Assembly (NCBI GenBank): GCA_947097615.1
Contig: CAMURX010000076.1
Span: 1-7,724, forward strand
Length of the DNA: 7,724 bases
Source of the DNA: an uncultured Neisseria sp.
GTDB lineage: Bacteria > Pseudomonadota > Gammaproteobacteria > Burkholderiales > Neisseriaceae
Direction of reading: 5' to 3'
The notes under the pieces are model-generated. The model made no database searches, had not been told where the DNA came from, and saw only the letters and a program-made list of their open reading frames with translations. Position 1 is the stretch's first letter. Every line of letters starts with the position of its first letter. Below, in pieces: positions 1-6,584 of the stretch. A program made the position numbers and the translations under genes.

Positions 1-52
1 TATATCTGGTCATATCTGTATGATACTGTGAAAAATTGAATGTCAACAGCCC

Positions 53-1828
53 CTACTGTTTGCGTTTGGCCTTTTCGATGTCTTGCAGATACGGGTCGGC
101 CTCGCTCCTGCCCTGCTCCGACGCTTTGCGCAGCCAGTATTCGGCCTGTTGCAAATCTTTCGGCAGGGTCAGGAAACCGTTTTTGTAGGCCAAGCCCAAA
201 ATCAGGCGGCTGTCGGCGTCACCCGCTTCGGCGGCGTCGCGCAGCAGTTCGGCGGCTTTGGCATCGTCTTTTTCCACACCCTCGCCCGCCACGCTCATGG
301 CGGCGAGTTTTTTCTTGGCGCGCACATAGCCGTGCCGCGATGCTTTGTCCAGCCAGTAGGCGGCCTGTTTCGCGTCTTTGGGCAGGATGCTGCCGCGCAG
401 GTACATAAAGCCCAGTTCGTGCTGCGCCAGCACGGAGAATGAGGTTTCCTGTGCGGCGGCTTTGCGCAGCCATTCGACCGCCTGCGCGTCGTCTTTGGCA
501 ACGCCGTCGCCCGCGCGGTAGGCAACGGCAAGGTTGTATTGCGCGTCGGCGCGTCCCTGTTCGGCGGCTTTGCGGTACCACTTGACGGCCTGCGCCATGT
601 CTTTGGGCACGCCTTTGCCCTGGCGGTAGCGCAGCGCCAGATCGTATTGGGCCTGCGCCTGTCCCAGCTGCGCCGCTTTTTCCAGCCAGTAAACGGCTTT
701 GCCGTCGTCTTTTTCGACAACGAATCCGTCGCGGTAGGCGGTGCTGAGCAGCCGCGCGGCGCGGACGTCGCCCTTCTCGGCGGCACGGGTCAGCCATTTG
801 ACGGCCTCTTCTTTGTCCTGCTTCACGCCGCTGCCTGTCAGGTAGCGGCCGCCCAGCACAGTTTGCGCCAGAGTGTCTCCCTGTTCCGCAGTCTGTGTCA
901 GCAACTCGATGCCGCGTTTTTCGTCTTTGCCGACGCCCTCGCCCGAAAAATAGCGGATGGACAAAGCCCTCAGCGCGCGGACGTGTCCCTGTGCGGCGGC
1001 CTTTTCATACCACTGCGCTGCCTGTTTCTGATCCGGTTTCACGCCTGTGCCCTTCGCGTAAATCACGCCGATGTTGTATTGGGCGGTGGCGTTGTTTTGC
1101 GCGGCGGCTTTTTTGTACCATTTGAGCGATTCGGCTAGGTTTTGCGCCACGCCGCGTCCCGCTCCGTACATAAAGCCCAAATTGTTCTGCGCTATTGTGT
1201 CGCCCTGTTTGGCGGCTTTTTCATACCAGGCGAAGGCCTGTTTGTCGTCCTGCGCCACACCCTTGCCGTCAAAATAAAGCGTGCCGAGGGCGGACTGCGA
1301 CAAGGCATCTCCCTGTTCTGCGGCTTTGCGGTACCAAAGGGCGGCCTGCGCCTCATCCCGCTCCACGCCTTTGCCTTCTTCGTAGGCCGCGCCCATATTC
1401 CGCTGCGACACGGCATAGCCTTTTTCGGCGGCGCGGCGTATCCATTTTGTGCCTTCGGCAAAGTCTTTGGCGAGGCCGCCTCGTCCTTCGTGATGCATCA
1501 CACCGAGGTTGTTCATGCCGCGAAGGCTGCCGTTTTCGGCGGCTTTTTTGTCCCAAAACAGCGCTTTTTGTTCGTCTTTCTCCACGCCGCGTCCGAGGTA
1601 GTAGGCTTTGCCCAGCAGCGCCTGCGCTTCGGCGTCGCCCGCTTCTGCCAGCGGCAGCAGCGCTTTTACGGCTGCGTCGCCGCGTCCGGCATCAATGTCG
1701 GCTTCGGCCTGTTTCAGACGGCCTTCTTCGCTGCCCGCCTTCGTTTGCGGCGGCGGCAGATGTGCGGCGGCAGGCAGGGCGGCAGAGAGGAAAACGGCGG
1801 CTATCATGGCGGATATCGGTTTTTTCAT
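53..1828 (-). CDS. Secreted Sel1-like repeat protein (14 repeats)
   Basis: This 591-residue protein begins with a signal peptide: KK, a hydrophobic stretch, then a probable cleavage at AAA-H near residue 22. A short linker to residue 64 is followed by 14 back-to-back Sel1-like repeats (residues 65-573), nearly all 36-38 residues, with the pattern A..LG..Y..G.GV.KD...A..W..KAAEQG, and a basic tail ending KRKQ. Sel1 repeats form alpha-alpha solenoids that act as protein-interaction scaffolds; some bacterial ones work in the periplasm or cell surface. The partner here cannot be read from sequence. I see no cysteine, catalytic motif or membrane segment after the signal. The ATG at 1828 is supported by AAGGAAC about 8 bases upstream. 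It is the second gene after the lipoprotein on this strand, but a terminator separates them. Family assignment is secure; function is unknown. Confidence 0.93.
   Translation of the reverse strand: MKKPISAMIAAVFLSAALPAAAHLPPPQTKAGSEEGRLKQAEADIDAGRGDAAVKALLPLAEAGDAEAQALLGKAYYLGRGVEKDEQKALFWDKKAAENGSLRGMNNLGVMHHEGRGGLAKDFAEGTKWIRRAAEKGYAVSQRNMGAAYEEGKGVERDEAQAALWYRKAAEQGDALSQSALGTLYFDGKGVAQDDKQAFAWYEKAAKQGDTIAQNNLGFMYGAGRGVAQNLAESLKWYKKAAAQNNATAQYNIGVIYAKGTGVKPDQKQAAQWYEKAAAQGHVRALRALSIRYFSGEGVGKDEKRGIELLTQTAEQGDTLAQTVLGGRYLTGSGVKQDKEEAVKWLTRAAEKGDVRAARLLSTAYRDGFVVEKDDGKAVYWLEKAAQLGQAQAQYDLALRYRQGKGVPKDMAQAVKWYRKAAEQGRADAQYNLAVAYRAGDGVAKDDAQAVEWLRKAAAQETSFSVLAQHELGFMYLRGSILPKDAKQAAYWLDKASRHGYVRAKKKLAAMSVAGEGVEKDDAKAAELLRDAAEAGDADSRLILGLAYKNGFLTLPKDLQQAEYWLRKASEQGRSEADPYLQDIEKAKRKQ
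110..1636 (-). repeat. Fourteen tandem Sel1-like repeat units within the CDS
   Basis: The units begin at residues marked by DAEAQ, SLRGM, YAVSQ, DALSQ, DTIAQ, NATAQ, HVRAL, DTLAQ, DVRAA, QAQAQ, RADAQ, FSVLAQ, YVRAK and DADSR. Ten are exactly 36 residues; units 2, 12 and 14 have 37 and unit 11 has 38. Units 7, 9 and 13 depart most from consensus (for example RGIELL instead of an A..W pattern). The repeats have diverged enough that none is a recent duplication. Confidence 0.92.
1713..1724 (-). other. AG-type DNA uptake sequence inside the Sel1-protein gene
   Basis: TTCAGACGGCCT on the plus strand is AGGCCGTCTGAA on the coding strand. It encodes part of EGRLKQ just after the signal peptide, so it is a rare coding-region DUS placed in a non-conserved linker before the repeats. 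Confidence 0.93.
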
Positions 1829-1862
1829 ATCGGATGTTCCTTATTCATTGGCAAAATCAACA

Positions 1863-1880
1863 AACGGCAAAAACGGCAAA
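1863..1880. repeat. Two tandem copies of AACGGCAAA
   Basis: A perfect 9-bp direct tandem repeat lies 34 bp upstream of the Sel1-protein start. Read on the minus strand it gives TTTGCCGTT twice. It falls where a promoter for the Sel1 gene would be expected, but I cannot pick out convincing -35 and -10 boxes. It may be chance. Confidence 0.5.
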
Positions 1881-1884
1881 CCTT

Positions 1885-1928
1885 AAAAGGCCGTCTGAAA
1901 AACCGGTTTTCCGGTTTTCAGACGGCCT
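1885..1928 (-). terminator. DUS inverted-repeat terminator after the lipoprotein gene
   Basis: Two AG-DUS copies in opposite orientation (1888-1899 and 1917-1928) extend into a roughly 18-bp stem ending CCGG, with one unpaired A, around a short T-rich loop. On the minus-strand transcript the stem is followed by TTTT (plus-strand AAAA at 1885-1888). That matches a Rho-independent terminator for the lipoprotein gene. Paired DUS as terminators are common in Neisseria. The Sel1 gene would then need its own promoter or rely on read-through. Confidence 0.85.
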
Positions 1929-1942
1929 CTTGCATGCCCGGC

Positions 1943-2368
1943 TTACTGGGCGGCTTCTTTTGCTTCGGAAGCGGCTTCTTTTGCATCGTCGGCAGCTTCT
2001 TTGGCATCTGCTGCGGCTTCTTTCGCATCTTCCGCCGCTTCGGAAGCGGCTTCGGCTTTGTCTTCCTCAGTCGAAGTGGCTTCACCTTTCAGGCCTTTCA
2101 GGGATTCCTGGCAATAGGCTTCCTGCTGGTCGGCCGGCAGGTTTTTCATCGCTTCCATGCCTGTTGCAAAGGTTTTTTTCGCATCTTCGCGCTGCGCTTC
2201 GGGCAGACCCTGCAACATATCGTTAAACGCTTTTTCGTATTGCGCGCAGGCAGATCCGCCCTCGGCGGCAGGAGCCGCGCCGGATGCGGCGTTGTCGGAC
2301 GAATTGCCGCCGCAGGCAGCCAGGGCGAATGCGGTAATCAGCAAGGCGGGAAGGGAAGTTGCTTTCAT
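1943..2368 (-). CDS. Small lipoprotein with Ala/Glu/Lys heptad tail
   Basis: I place the start at the ATG at 2368, giving 141 residues. From there the protein opens with MKATS, a hydrophobic stretch and a lipobox LAAC with Cys19 as the lipidated residue. A longer upstream frame would bury the lipobox and overlap the promoter. A weak AGAGAG Shine-Dalgarno lies upstream. After a flexible GGNSS linker comes a compact domain (about residues 41-93) with two cysteines (C41, C86) that could form a disulfide. The tail (106-141) is a run of EAA-D/E-AK heptads, probably a long charged helix or coiled coil. No residue suggests an enzyme. It resembles small Neisseria lipoproteins of unknown function (possibly DUF5339-like, from memory, unverified). 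Residue 20 is Gly, so outer-membrane sorting is plausible. Confidence 0.88.
   Translation of the reverse strand: MKATSLPALLITAFALAACGGNSSDNAASGAAPAAEGGSACAQYEKAFNDMLQGLPEAQREDAKKTFATGMEAMKNLPADQQEAYCQESLKGLKGEATSTEEDKAEAASEAAEDAKEAAADAKEAADDAKEAASEAKEAAQ
1946..2053 (-). repeat. 21-bp heptad-coding repeats at the lipoprotein C-terminus
   Basis: Residues 106-141 read EAASEAAEDAK, EAAADAK, EAADDAK, EAASEAK, EAAQ. Each seven-residue step is a 21-bp imperfect tandem repeat (plus-strand pattern GCTTCTTT-GCATC). Repeat number could vary between strains without breaking the frame. Confidence 0.8.
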
Positions 2369-2405
2369 GCTTGTCTCTCTTTTATGTTTGATTAATGGGA
2401 GGCAT

Positions 2406-2434
2406 ATTGTTAAGGCATTTTCCCGCAGCGTCAA
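2406..2434 (-). promoter_or_regulatory. Probable sigma-70 promoter of the lipoprotein gene
   Basis: On the minus strand, TTGACG (2434-2429, five of six matches to TTGACA) is followed after exactly 17 bases by AACAAT (2411-2406, four of six matches to TATAAT). The bases upstream of the -35 box are AT-rich, like an UP element. Initiation would fall near 2399, leaving a leader of about 30 bases before the ATG at 2368. Confidence 0.6.
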
Positions 2435-2466
2435 GTTTTGTCATATTTTCGCGCCGCGCCGCCCTT

Positions 2467-2478
2467 TTCAGACGGCCT
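2467..2478 (-). other. Single AG-DUS between divergent genes
   Basis: TTCAGACGGCCT is present as a single copy followed by TTTTT, with no inverted partner. It lies upstream of both divergent genes rather than at a gene end, so here it acts as an uptake signal and not as a hairpin terminator. Confidence 0.92.
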
Positions 2479-2512
2479 TTTTGCCGTTTCTCACCCCGCC
2501 CCTGCTATGCCT

Positions 2513-2518
2513 TATAAT
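2513..2518 (+). promoter_or_regulatory. Probable -10 box of ubiB
   Basis: A perfect TATAAT lies 33 bases before the ubiB ATG. The matching -35 region (2490-2495, CTCACC) is poor, so recognition may depend on flanking bases or an activator. Initiation near 2525 would give a leader of about 27 bases containing the GGAAA ribosome-binding site at 2539-2543. Confidence 0.55.
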
Positions 2519-2551
2519 CGCGCCCTGTTTTTTCCACCGGAAACGCCCGCT

Positions 2552-4063
2552 ATGAAATGGCTCAAACGCAGCAAAACCCTTTGGCAGACCATCCGCCGCT
2601 ACGGCCTGGCCGATTTGATTGCCCCGCTGGCGCGGGAAGGCTGGCAGCGCCGCCTGCTGCGCCTGCTGCCCAAAGCCGGGTTGACGCAGGACGAGCCTTT
2701 GCCGGTGCGCCTGCGGCTGGCTTTGGAGAGCTTGGGGCCGGTGTTCGTCAAATTCGGCCAGGTGCTCTCCACCCGTCCCGACCTGATTCCGCACGCCTAC
2801 GCGGTGGAGCTCGCCAAATTGCAGGACAAAGTGCCGCCGTTTGACGCCGAGCTGTCGCGCCGCCAGATTGAAAAGGCTTTGGACAGGCCGGTGAACGAAA
2901 TTTACGCCGAATTTGCAACCGTGCCCGTCGCCAGCGCGTCGGTGGCGCAGGTGCACAGGGCGCGGCTTTACAGCGGCGAGGAAGTGGCGGTGAAGGTGCT
3001 GCGGCCGAACATCCGCCCCGTCATCGAGCAGGATTTGGCACTCTTGCGCTTTTGCGCCGGCTGGGCGGAGCGGCTGTTTGCCGACGGCAAACGGTTGCGC
3101 CCGCGCGATGTGGTGGACGAGTTTGACAAATACCTGCACGACGAGCTGGATTTGCTGCGCGAGGCGGCCAATTGCAGCCAGCTCGGGCGCAATTTCAAAG
3201 ACAGCCCCATGCTTATCGTGCCCAAAGTGTTTTACGACTACTGCGCGCGCGAAGTGCTGACCATCGAATGGATGGACGGCACGCCCGTATCCGACATCGC
3301 CGCGCTCAAAGCAGACGGCATCGATTTGCACAAACTCGCCGATTACGGCGTGGAAATCTTCTTCACCCAAGTGTTCCGCGACGGTTTTTTCCACGCCGAT
3401 ATGCACCCGGGCAATATTCTTGTGGCCGCCGACAACCGCTATATCGCGCTGGATTTCGGCATCGTCGGCACGCTTACCGACTACGACAAACGCTATCTCG
3501 CCATCAACTTCCTCGCCTTTTTCAACCGCGACTACCACCGCGTCGCCACCGCCCACATCGAATCGGGCTGGGTGCCGCCCGAAACCCGCGCCGAAGAGCT
3601 TGAAGCGGCCGTGCGCTCGGTGTGCGAACCGATTTTCAACAAACCCATTTCGCAGATTTCCTTCGGCCTCGTGCTGATGCGCCTGTTTGAAGTCAGCCGC
3701 CGCTTCCACGTCGAAATCCAGCCGCAGCTTGTCTTGCTGCAAAAAACCCTGCTCAATATCGAAGGACTCGGCCGCCAACTCGACCCCGATTTGGATTTGT
3801 GGAAAACCGCCAAACCCTTCCTCAGCAAATGGATGAACGAACAAATCGGCCCCAAAGCCCTGTGGCGCAACCTGAAAAACGAAGCCCCCGACTGGGCGCA
3901 AATCCTGCCCGCCCTGCCGCGCAAAGTCGCCGCGCTGGTGGACGAAAACCGCCAAAAAGAAATGCGCGACGCCTACCTGCATCTGGTGAAAATCCAACAC
4001 CGCCAAAGCCTGTGGCTCGCCGCCATCGCTATTGCGCTGCTACTGATGCTGCTGTTCAAATAA
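2552..4063 (+). CDS. ubiB: UbiB, atypical kinase/ATPase for ubiquinone biosynthesis
   Basis: UbiB belongs to the ABC1/ADCK/UbiB atypical kinase family. It is a membrane-associated ATPase needed for the hydroxylation steps of ubiquinone biosynthesis, probably by helping lipid intermediates reach the Ubi enzymes. The ATG at 2552 gives 503 residues, the usual family length, with GGAAA 8 bases upstream; the frame is open further upstream but that part crosses the promoter and DUS. Visible hallmarks are KFGQ (67-70, the KxGQ motif), the Ala/Ser-rich loop near ASASVAQVH (127-135), Lys148 in AVKV, ExD at 198-200, HADMHPGN (281-288) with the catalytic Asp, and DFG (301-303). One hydrophobic membrane segment ends the protein (about 486-502). 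No key residue is missing. It is followed by comM after 58 bases containing a hairpin. Confidence 0.96.
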   Translation: MKWLKRSKTLWQTIRRYGLADLIAPLAREGWQRRLLRLLPKAGLTQDEPLPVRLRLALESLGPVFVKFGQVLSTRPDLIPHAYAVELAKLQDKVPPFDAELSRRQIEKALDRPVNEIYAEFATVPVASASVAQVHRARLYSGEEVAVKVLRPNIRPVIEQDLALLRFCAGWAERLFADGKRLRPRDVVDEFDKYLHDELDLLREAANCSQLGRNFKDSPMLIVPKVFYDYCAREVLTIEWMDGTPVSDIAALKADGIDLHKLADYGVEIFFTQVFRDGFFHADMHPGNILVAADNRYIALDFGIVGTLTDYDKRYLAINFLAFFNRDYHRVATAHIESGWVPPETRAEELEAAVRSVCEPIFNKPISQISFGLVLMRLFEVSRRFHVEIQPQLVLLQKTLLNIEGLGRQLDPDLDLWKTAKPFLSKWMNEQIGPKALWRNLKNEAPDWAQILPALPRKVAALVDENRQKEMRDAYLHLVKIQHRQSLWLAAIAIALLLMLLFK

Positions 4064-4067
4064 ACGC

Positions 4068-4095
4068 AGGCCGTCTGAAAGCATTCAGACGGCCT
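4068..4095 (+). terminator. DUS hairpin between ubiB and comM
   Basis: AGGCCGTCTGAA (4068-4079) and its reverse complement (4084-4095) form a perfect 12-bp stem with a 4-base AGCA loop, five bases after the ubiB stop. No T-run follows on the plus strand, so termination may be partial. I see no separate comM promoter in the remaining 26 bases, which favours read-through from ubiB. Confidence 0.75.
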
Positions 4096-4121
4096 CCTGC
4101 CGACATTAAAAAGGAAAGCGC

Positions 4122-5615
4122 ATGACATTTGCCGTCGTCCACAGCCGCGCCCTCGAAGGTATGAACGCCCCGCCCGTGGAAGTGGAAACCCATCTGGCCA
4201 ACGGCCTGCCGCAATTCAACATCGTCGGCCTGCCCGACACCGAAGTGAAGGAAAGCCGCGACCGCGTGCGCGCCGCCCTTATCCAAAGCGGCTTCGAGTT
4301 TCCCGCCAAAAAAATCACCGTCAACCTCGCCCCCGCCGACCTGCCCAAAGAATCCGGCCGCTTCGACCTGCCCATCGCCCTCGGCATCCTCGCCGCCTCC
4401 GGCCAGATTTCCGCCGAAAAACTGCCCGCCTACGAATTTGCCGGCGAACTCGCCCTCTCAGGCCTGCTGCGGCCGATACGCGGCGGACTGGCCATGGCCT
4501 GGCAGGCCAAACAGGCGCGCCGCGCCTTCGTCATGCCGTCTGAAAACGCCGCCCAGGCCGCCGTGATGCAGGGCGTGGAAGCCTACGGCGCCGACAGCCT
4601 CGCCGCCGTTGCCGCCCACCTCAACGGCATCGAACCCCTGCCCCGCGCCGAAGCCGCAGAAGTAAGGCTGTCTGAAAACGGCAGCCTGCCCGACCTGCGC
4701 GACGTCAAAGGCCAGCACACCGCCCGCCTCGCCCTCGAAATCGCCGCCGCAGGCGGCCACAGCCTGCTAATGATGGGCCCGCCCGGCACCGGCAAATCCA
4801 TGCTCGCCCAACGCCTGCCCTCCATCCTGCCGCCGCTCACCGACGACGAACTGATAGAAGTGTGGACGGTGCAGTCCCTGCTGCCGCACCACACGCAAAC
4901 CCCCGGCCGCAGCCGTCCCTACAAAAGCCCGCACCACTCCGCCAGCGCCGTCGCCCTCGTCGGCGGCGGCTCCGACCCCCGCCCCGGCGAAATCTCGCTG
5001 GCGCACAAAGGCGTGCTGTTTCTCGACGAATTGCCCGAGTTCGACCGCAAAGTGCTCGAAGCCCTGCGCGAACCCCTCGAAAGCGGCGAAATCCACATCT
5101 CCCGCGCCGCCCGCCAGGCCGTGTTCCCCGCCGACTTCCAACTTATCGCCGCCATGAACCCCTGCCCCTGCGGCTACCACGGCCACCCCGCCAAACCCTG
5201 CCGCTGCACGCCCGACGCCATCCTGCGCTACCGCAGCAAAATCTCCGGCCCGCTCATCGACCGCATCGACCTCGTCATCGAAGTGCCCGCCCTCCCCGCC
5301 GACGAACTCGTCAGTGCCAAAGCGGGCGAACCCAGCGCGGCCGTTTTAGAACGCGTCCTCGCCGCCCGCGAACGGCAGACAAAGCGGCAGGGCAAACTCA
5401 ACAATGCCCTATCCCCCACCGAAATCGACGAAACCGCCGGCATCTCCGCCGAAGCCAAAGAAACCCTCGGTGCGCTGCTGGAAAAACTCTCCCTCTCCGC
5501 CCGCAGCTTCCACCGCATCCTGCGCACCGCCCGCACCATCGCCGACCTCGCGGGCGACACCGAAGTGGCGCGCGGCCACGTCCTGCGCGCCGCCGGCTTC
5601 CGCCGCTCCATGTAA
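4122..5615 (+). CDS. comM: ComM, AAA+ branch-migration helicase for natural transformation
   Basis: ComM (YifB, Mg-chelatase subunit ChlI-like family) is a cytoplasmic hexameric helicase that extends the joint between incoming single-stranded DNA and the chromosome during transformation. This copy is complete at 497 residues, the usual length. The N-terminal ChlI-like domain (about 1-170) holds NGLPQFNIVGLPD and the conserved TVNLAPADLPKEGR-like stretch. The AAA+ core has Walker A GPPGTGKS (219-226), Walker B VLFLDE (298-303), sensor 1 Asn346 in AAMNPCPCG, and a Cys cluster at 348, 350, 360 and 362. SGPLIDRID (375-383) contains a likely Arg finger, R381. The C-terminal helical Mg-chelatase domain ends RRSM. 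AAGGAAAG lies before the ATG. It contains the only AT-type DUS in the window. The role fits the naturally competent host implied by the DUS density. Confidence 0.97.
   Translation: MTFAVVHSRALEGMNAPPVEVETHLANGLPQFNIVGLPDTEVKESRDRVRAALIQSGFEFPAKKITVNLAPADLPKESGRFDLPIALGILAASGQISAEKLPAYEFAGELALSGLLRPIRGGLAMAWQAKQARRAFVMPSENAAQAAVMQGVEAYGADSLAAVAAHLNGIEPLPRAEAAEVRLSENGSLPDLRDVKGQHTARLALEIAAAGGHSLLMMGPPGTGKSMLAQRLPSILPPLTDDELIEVWTVQSLLPHHTQTPGRSRPYKSPHHSASAVALVGGGSDPRPGEISLAHKGVLFLDELPEFDRKVLEALREPLESGEIHISRAARQAVFPADFQLIAAMNPCPCGYHGHPAKPCRCTPDAILRYRSKISGPLIDRIDLVIEVPALPADELVSAKAGEPSAAVLERVLAARERQTKRQGKLNNALSPTEIDETAGISAEAKETLGALLEKLSLSARSFHRILRTARTIADLAGDTEVARGHVLRAAGFRRSM
4533..4544 (+). other. 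AT-type DUS inside comM
   Basis: ATGCCGTCTGAA is an exact match to the 12-mer dialect of pathogenic Neisseria. It encodes the residues MPSE (138-141) in the linker before the AAA+ core. Every other exact DUS in the window carries AG. Confidence 0.95.
4665..4676 (+). other. Degenerate DUS inside comM
   Basis: AGGCTGTCTGAA differs from AG-DUS at one position (C to T in the core). It lies 132 bp after the AT-DUS, in the linker encoding RLSEN. It may be a decayed uptake signal or chance. Confidence 0.5.
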
Positions 5616-5626
5616 ACGGCGGCGGA

Positions 5627-5638
5627 AGGCCGTCTGAA
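5627..5638 (+). other. AG-DUS after comM
   Basis: AGGCCGTCTGAA lies 11 bases after the comM stop and has no close inverted partner. The following bases (TGAAAGCGCGGCTTCA) can form only a small imperfect hairpin, so termination after comM is not obvious. Confidence 0.93.
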
Positions 5639-5672
5639 AGCGCGGCTTCACCGAAGACAAAACAAGCGCAAC

Positions 5673-5684
5673 AGGCCGTCTGAA
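5673..5684 (+). other. AG-DUS lying in the SPOR-gene promoter
   Basis: AGGCCGTCTGAA occupies the region between where a -35 box would lie and the -10 box at 5692. Its inverted partner is 5735-5746, with 50 bases between them. Only read-through comM transcripts would contain both arms. Confidence 0.93.
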
Positions 5685-5688
5685 TATT

Positions 5689-5697
5689 TGCTAGAAT
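5689..5697 (+). promoter_or_regulatory. Probable extended -10 promoter of the SPOR-dsbA unit
   Basis: TGCTAGAAT fits an extended -10 element: TG, one base, then TAGAAT (five of six matches to TATAAT). No convincing -35 box exists (17 bases upstream reads CAACAG, at the edge of a DUS), which is typical of extended -10 promoters. Initiation near 5704 would give a leader of about 70 bases. Confidence 0.55.
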
Positions 5698-5734
5698 ACG
5701 CCGCCTTTTCCCGGCAAACAGGCCGCCGCCCCTT

Positions 5735-5746
5735 TTCAGACGGCCT
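5735..5746 (-). other. AG-DUS in the SPOR-gene leader
   Basis: TTCAGACGGCCT lies about 30 bases before the start codon. With AGGCCG at 5720-5725 its CGGCCT end could form a 6-bp stem in the leader; with 5673-5684 it could form a 12-bp stem with a large loop. Confidence 0.92.
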
Positions 5747-5776
5747 CTCCCACATCAATAAAGGTAGTTGCAATCA

Positions 5777-6553
5777 ATGAAAACAGAGAAACCCTACGGT
5801 AAAGGCTTTATCGGCTTCATCATCGGCCTGCTGCTGGCCACCGTCATCATCGGCAGCTTGGTTTACATACTCGAAACCAGCCGCAAACGCGATTTCAAAG
5901 ACCCCGTGGTGGAAAAAGAACTCCCCCCGCCCGAAATCCTCACACCGAAAAAACCGGCCGAACCCGCGCCGCCGCCCCAACCCGAACACCAACCCGCTTC
6001 CGAACCGCAGAACATCAGCACGGGCGAACCCAAAGAAACCCCGTCTTCCGAACCCAAAGCCCAAGACGACAACGCCCCCTCCGACGTTATCGGCATCCCC
6101 GACGCCCTGCCGCCGCACAAAACCGAAGCCGACAAAGAAAAGCCCAAAGCCGAACGCAAAAAAACCGACAAACCGCAGGCCAAGCCCACGCCCGAGCAGA
6201 TTCTCAACGGCAAAGCAGGCCGAGACCAGGCCAAAACCGACCGTGAAGCCGAACGCAAAAAAGCCCAAGACGCCCTGAACGGCCGCACTGGCAAAACCGA
6301 AACGCCAAGCAGCGCCGGCGGCAAAAGCCGCATCATCGTACAGGCAGGCTCCTACGGCAGCCGCGACAAAGCCGAAGTGCAGCGCGCCAAACTCGCCGCA
6401 GTCGGCGTCGACGCCCACATCGCCGAAGCCACGGTTCAAGGCAAAACCATGTACCGCGTCCAAACCGCCCCCCTTGCCGCCGATGCCGCCGCACTCACCC
6501 GCCAAACCCTGCAACAGAAAGGCATAGACAGCTTCGCCCGTCCCGCCCGCTAA
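5777..6553 (+). CDS. Membrane-anchored SPOR-domain protein (FtsN-like layout)
   Basis: The 258-residue protein has a short cytoplasmic N-terminus (MKTEKPYGKG), one membrane segment (about 11-31), a long Pro/Glu/Lys-rich periplasmic linker (about 40-180) and a C-terminal SPOR domain (about 184-256, starting RIIVQAGSYGS). SPOR domains bind peptidoglycan stripped of stem peptides at division sites, and this layout matches FtsN and related septal proteins. I do not assign ftsN because many SPOR proteins share it. The linker repeats a short motif, ILNGKAGRD (142-150) and ALNGRTGKT (166-174). There are no cysteines. The ATG at 5777 is preferred over a TTG at 5768: the AAAGG at 5760-5764 is too close to the TTG, though it is somewhat far (12 bases) from the ATG. 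dsbA follows after 31 bases, probably co-transcribed. Confidence 0.88.
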   Translation: MKTEKPYGKGFIGFIIGLLLATVIIGSLVYILETSRKRDFKDPVVEKELPPPEILTPKKPAEPAPPPQPEHQPASEPQNISTGEPKETPSSEPKAQDDNAPSDVIGIPDALPPHKTEADKEKPKAERKKTDKPQAKPTPEQILNGKAGRDQAKTDREAERKKAQDALNGRTGKTETPSSAGGKSRIIVQAGSYGSRDKAEVQRAKLAAVGVDAHIAEATVQGKTMYRVQTAPLAADAAALTRQTLQQKGIDSFARPAR

Positions 6554-6584
6554 CCCTCCACCGACACACAAGGAAACCGACATC

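Noticed and set aside
1..52. AT-rich stretch with ATATCTG twice, ten bases apart (2-8 and 12-18).
   Set aside because: Too short and too close to the window edge to call a binding site, promoter or element.
1142..2395. A 417-codon plus-strand open frame running across both minus-strand genes.
   Set aside because: It is antisense to two clear genes with signal peptides and repeats; its Phe/Gly/Arg-rich translation mirrors the repeats and the DUS hairpin, and it matches no family I know.
2468..4006. A 512-codon minus-strand open frame opposite ubiB.
   Set aside because: GC-rich coding DNA often leaves an antisense frame open. UbiB motifs on the plus strand are complete, and the antisense product has His/Val/Gln-rich composition with no recognisable domain.
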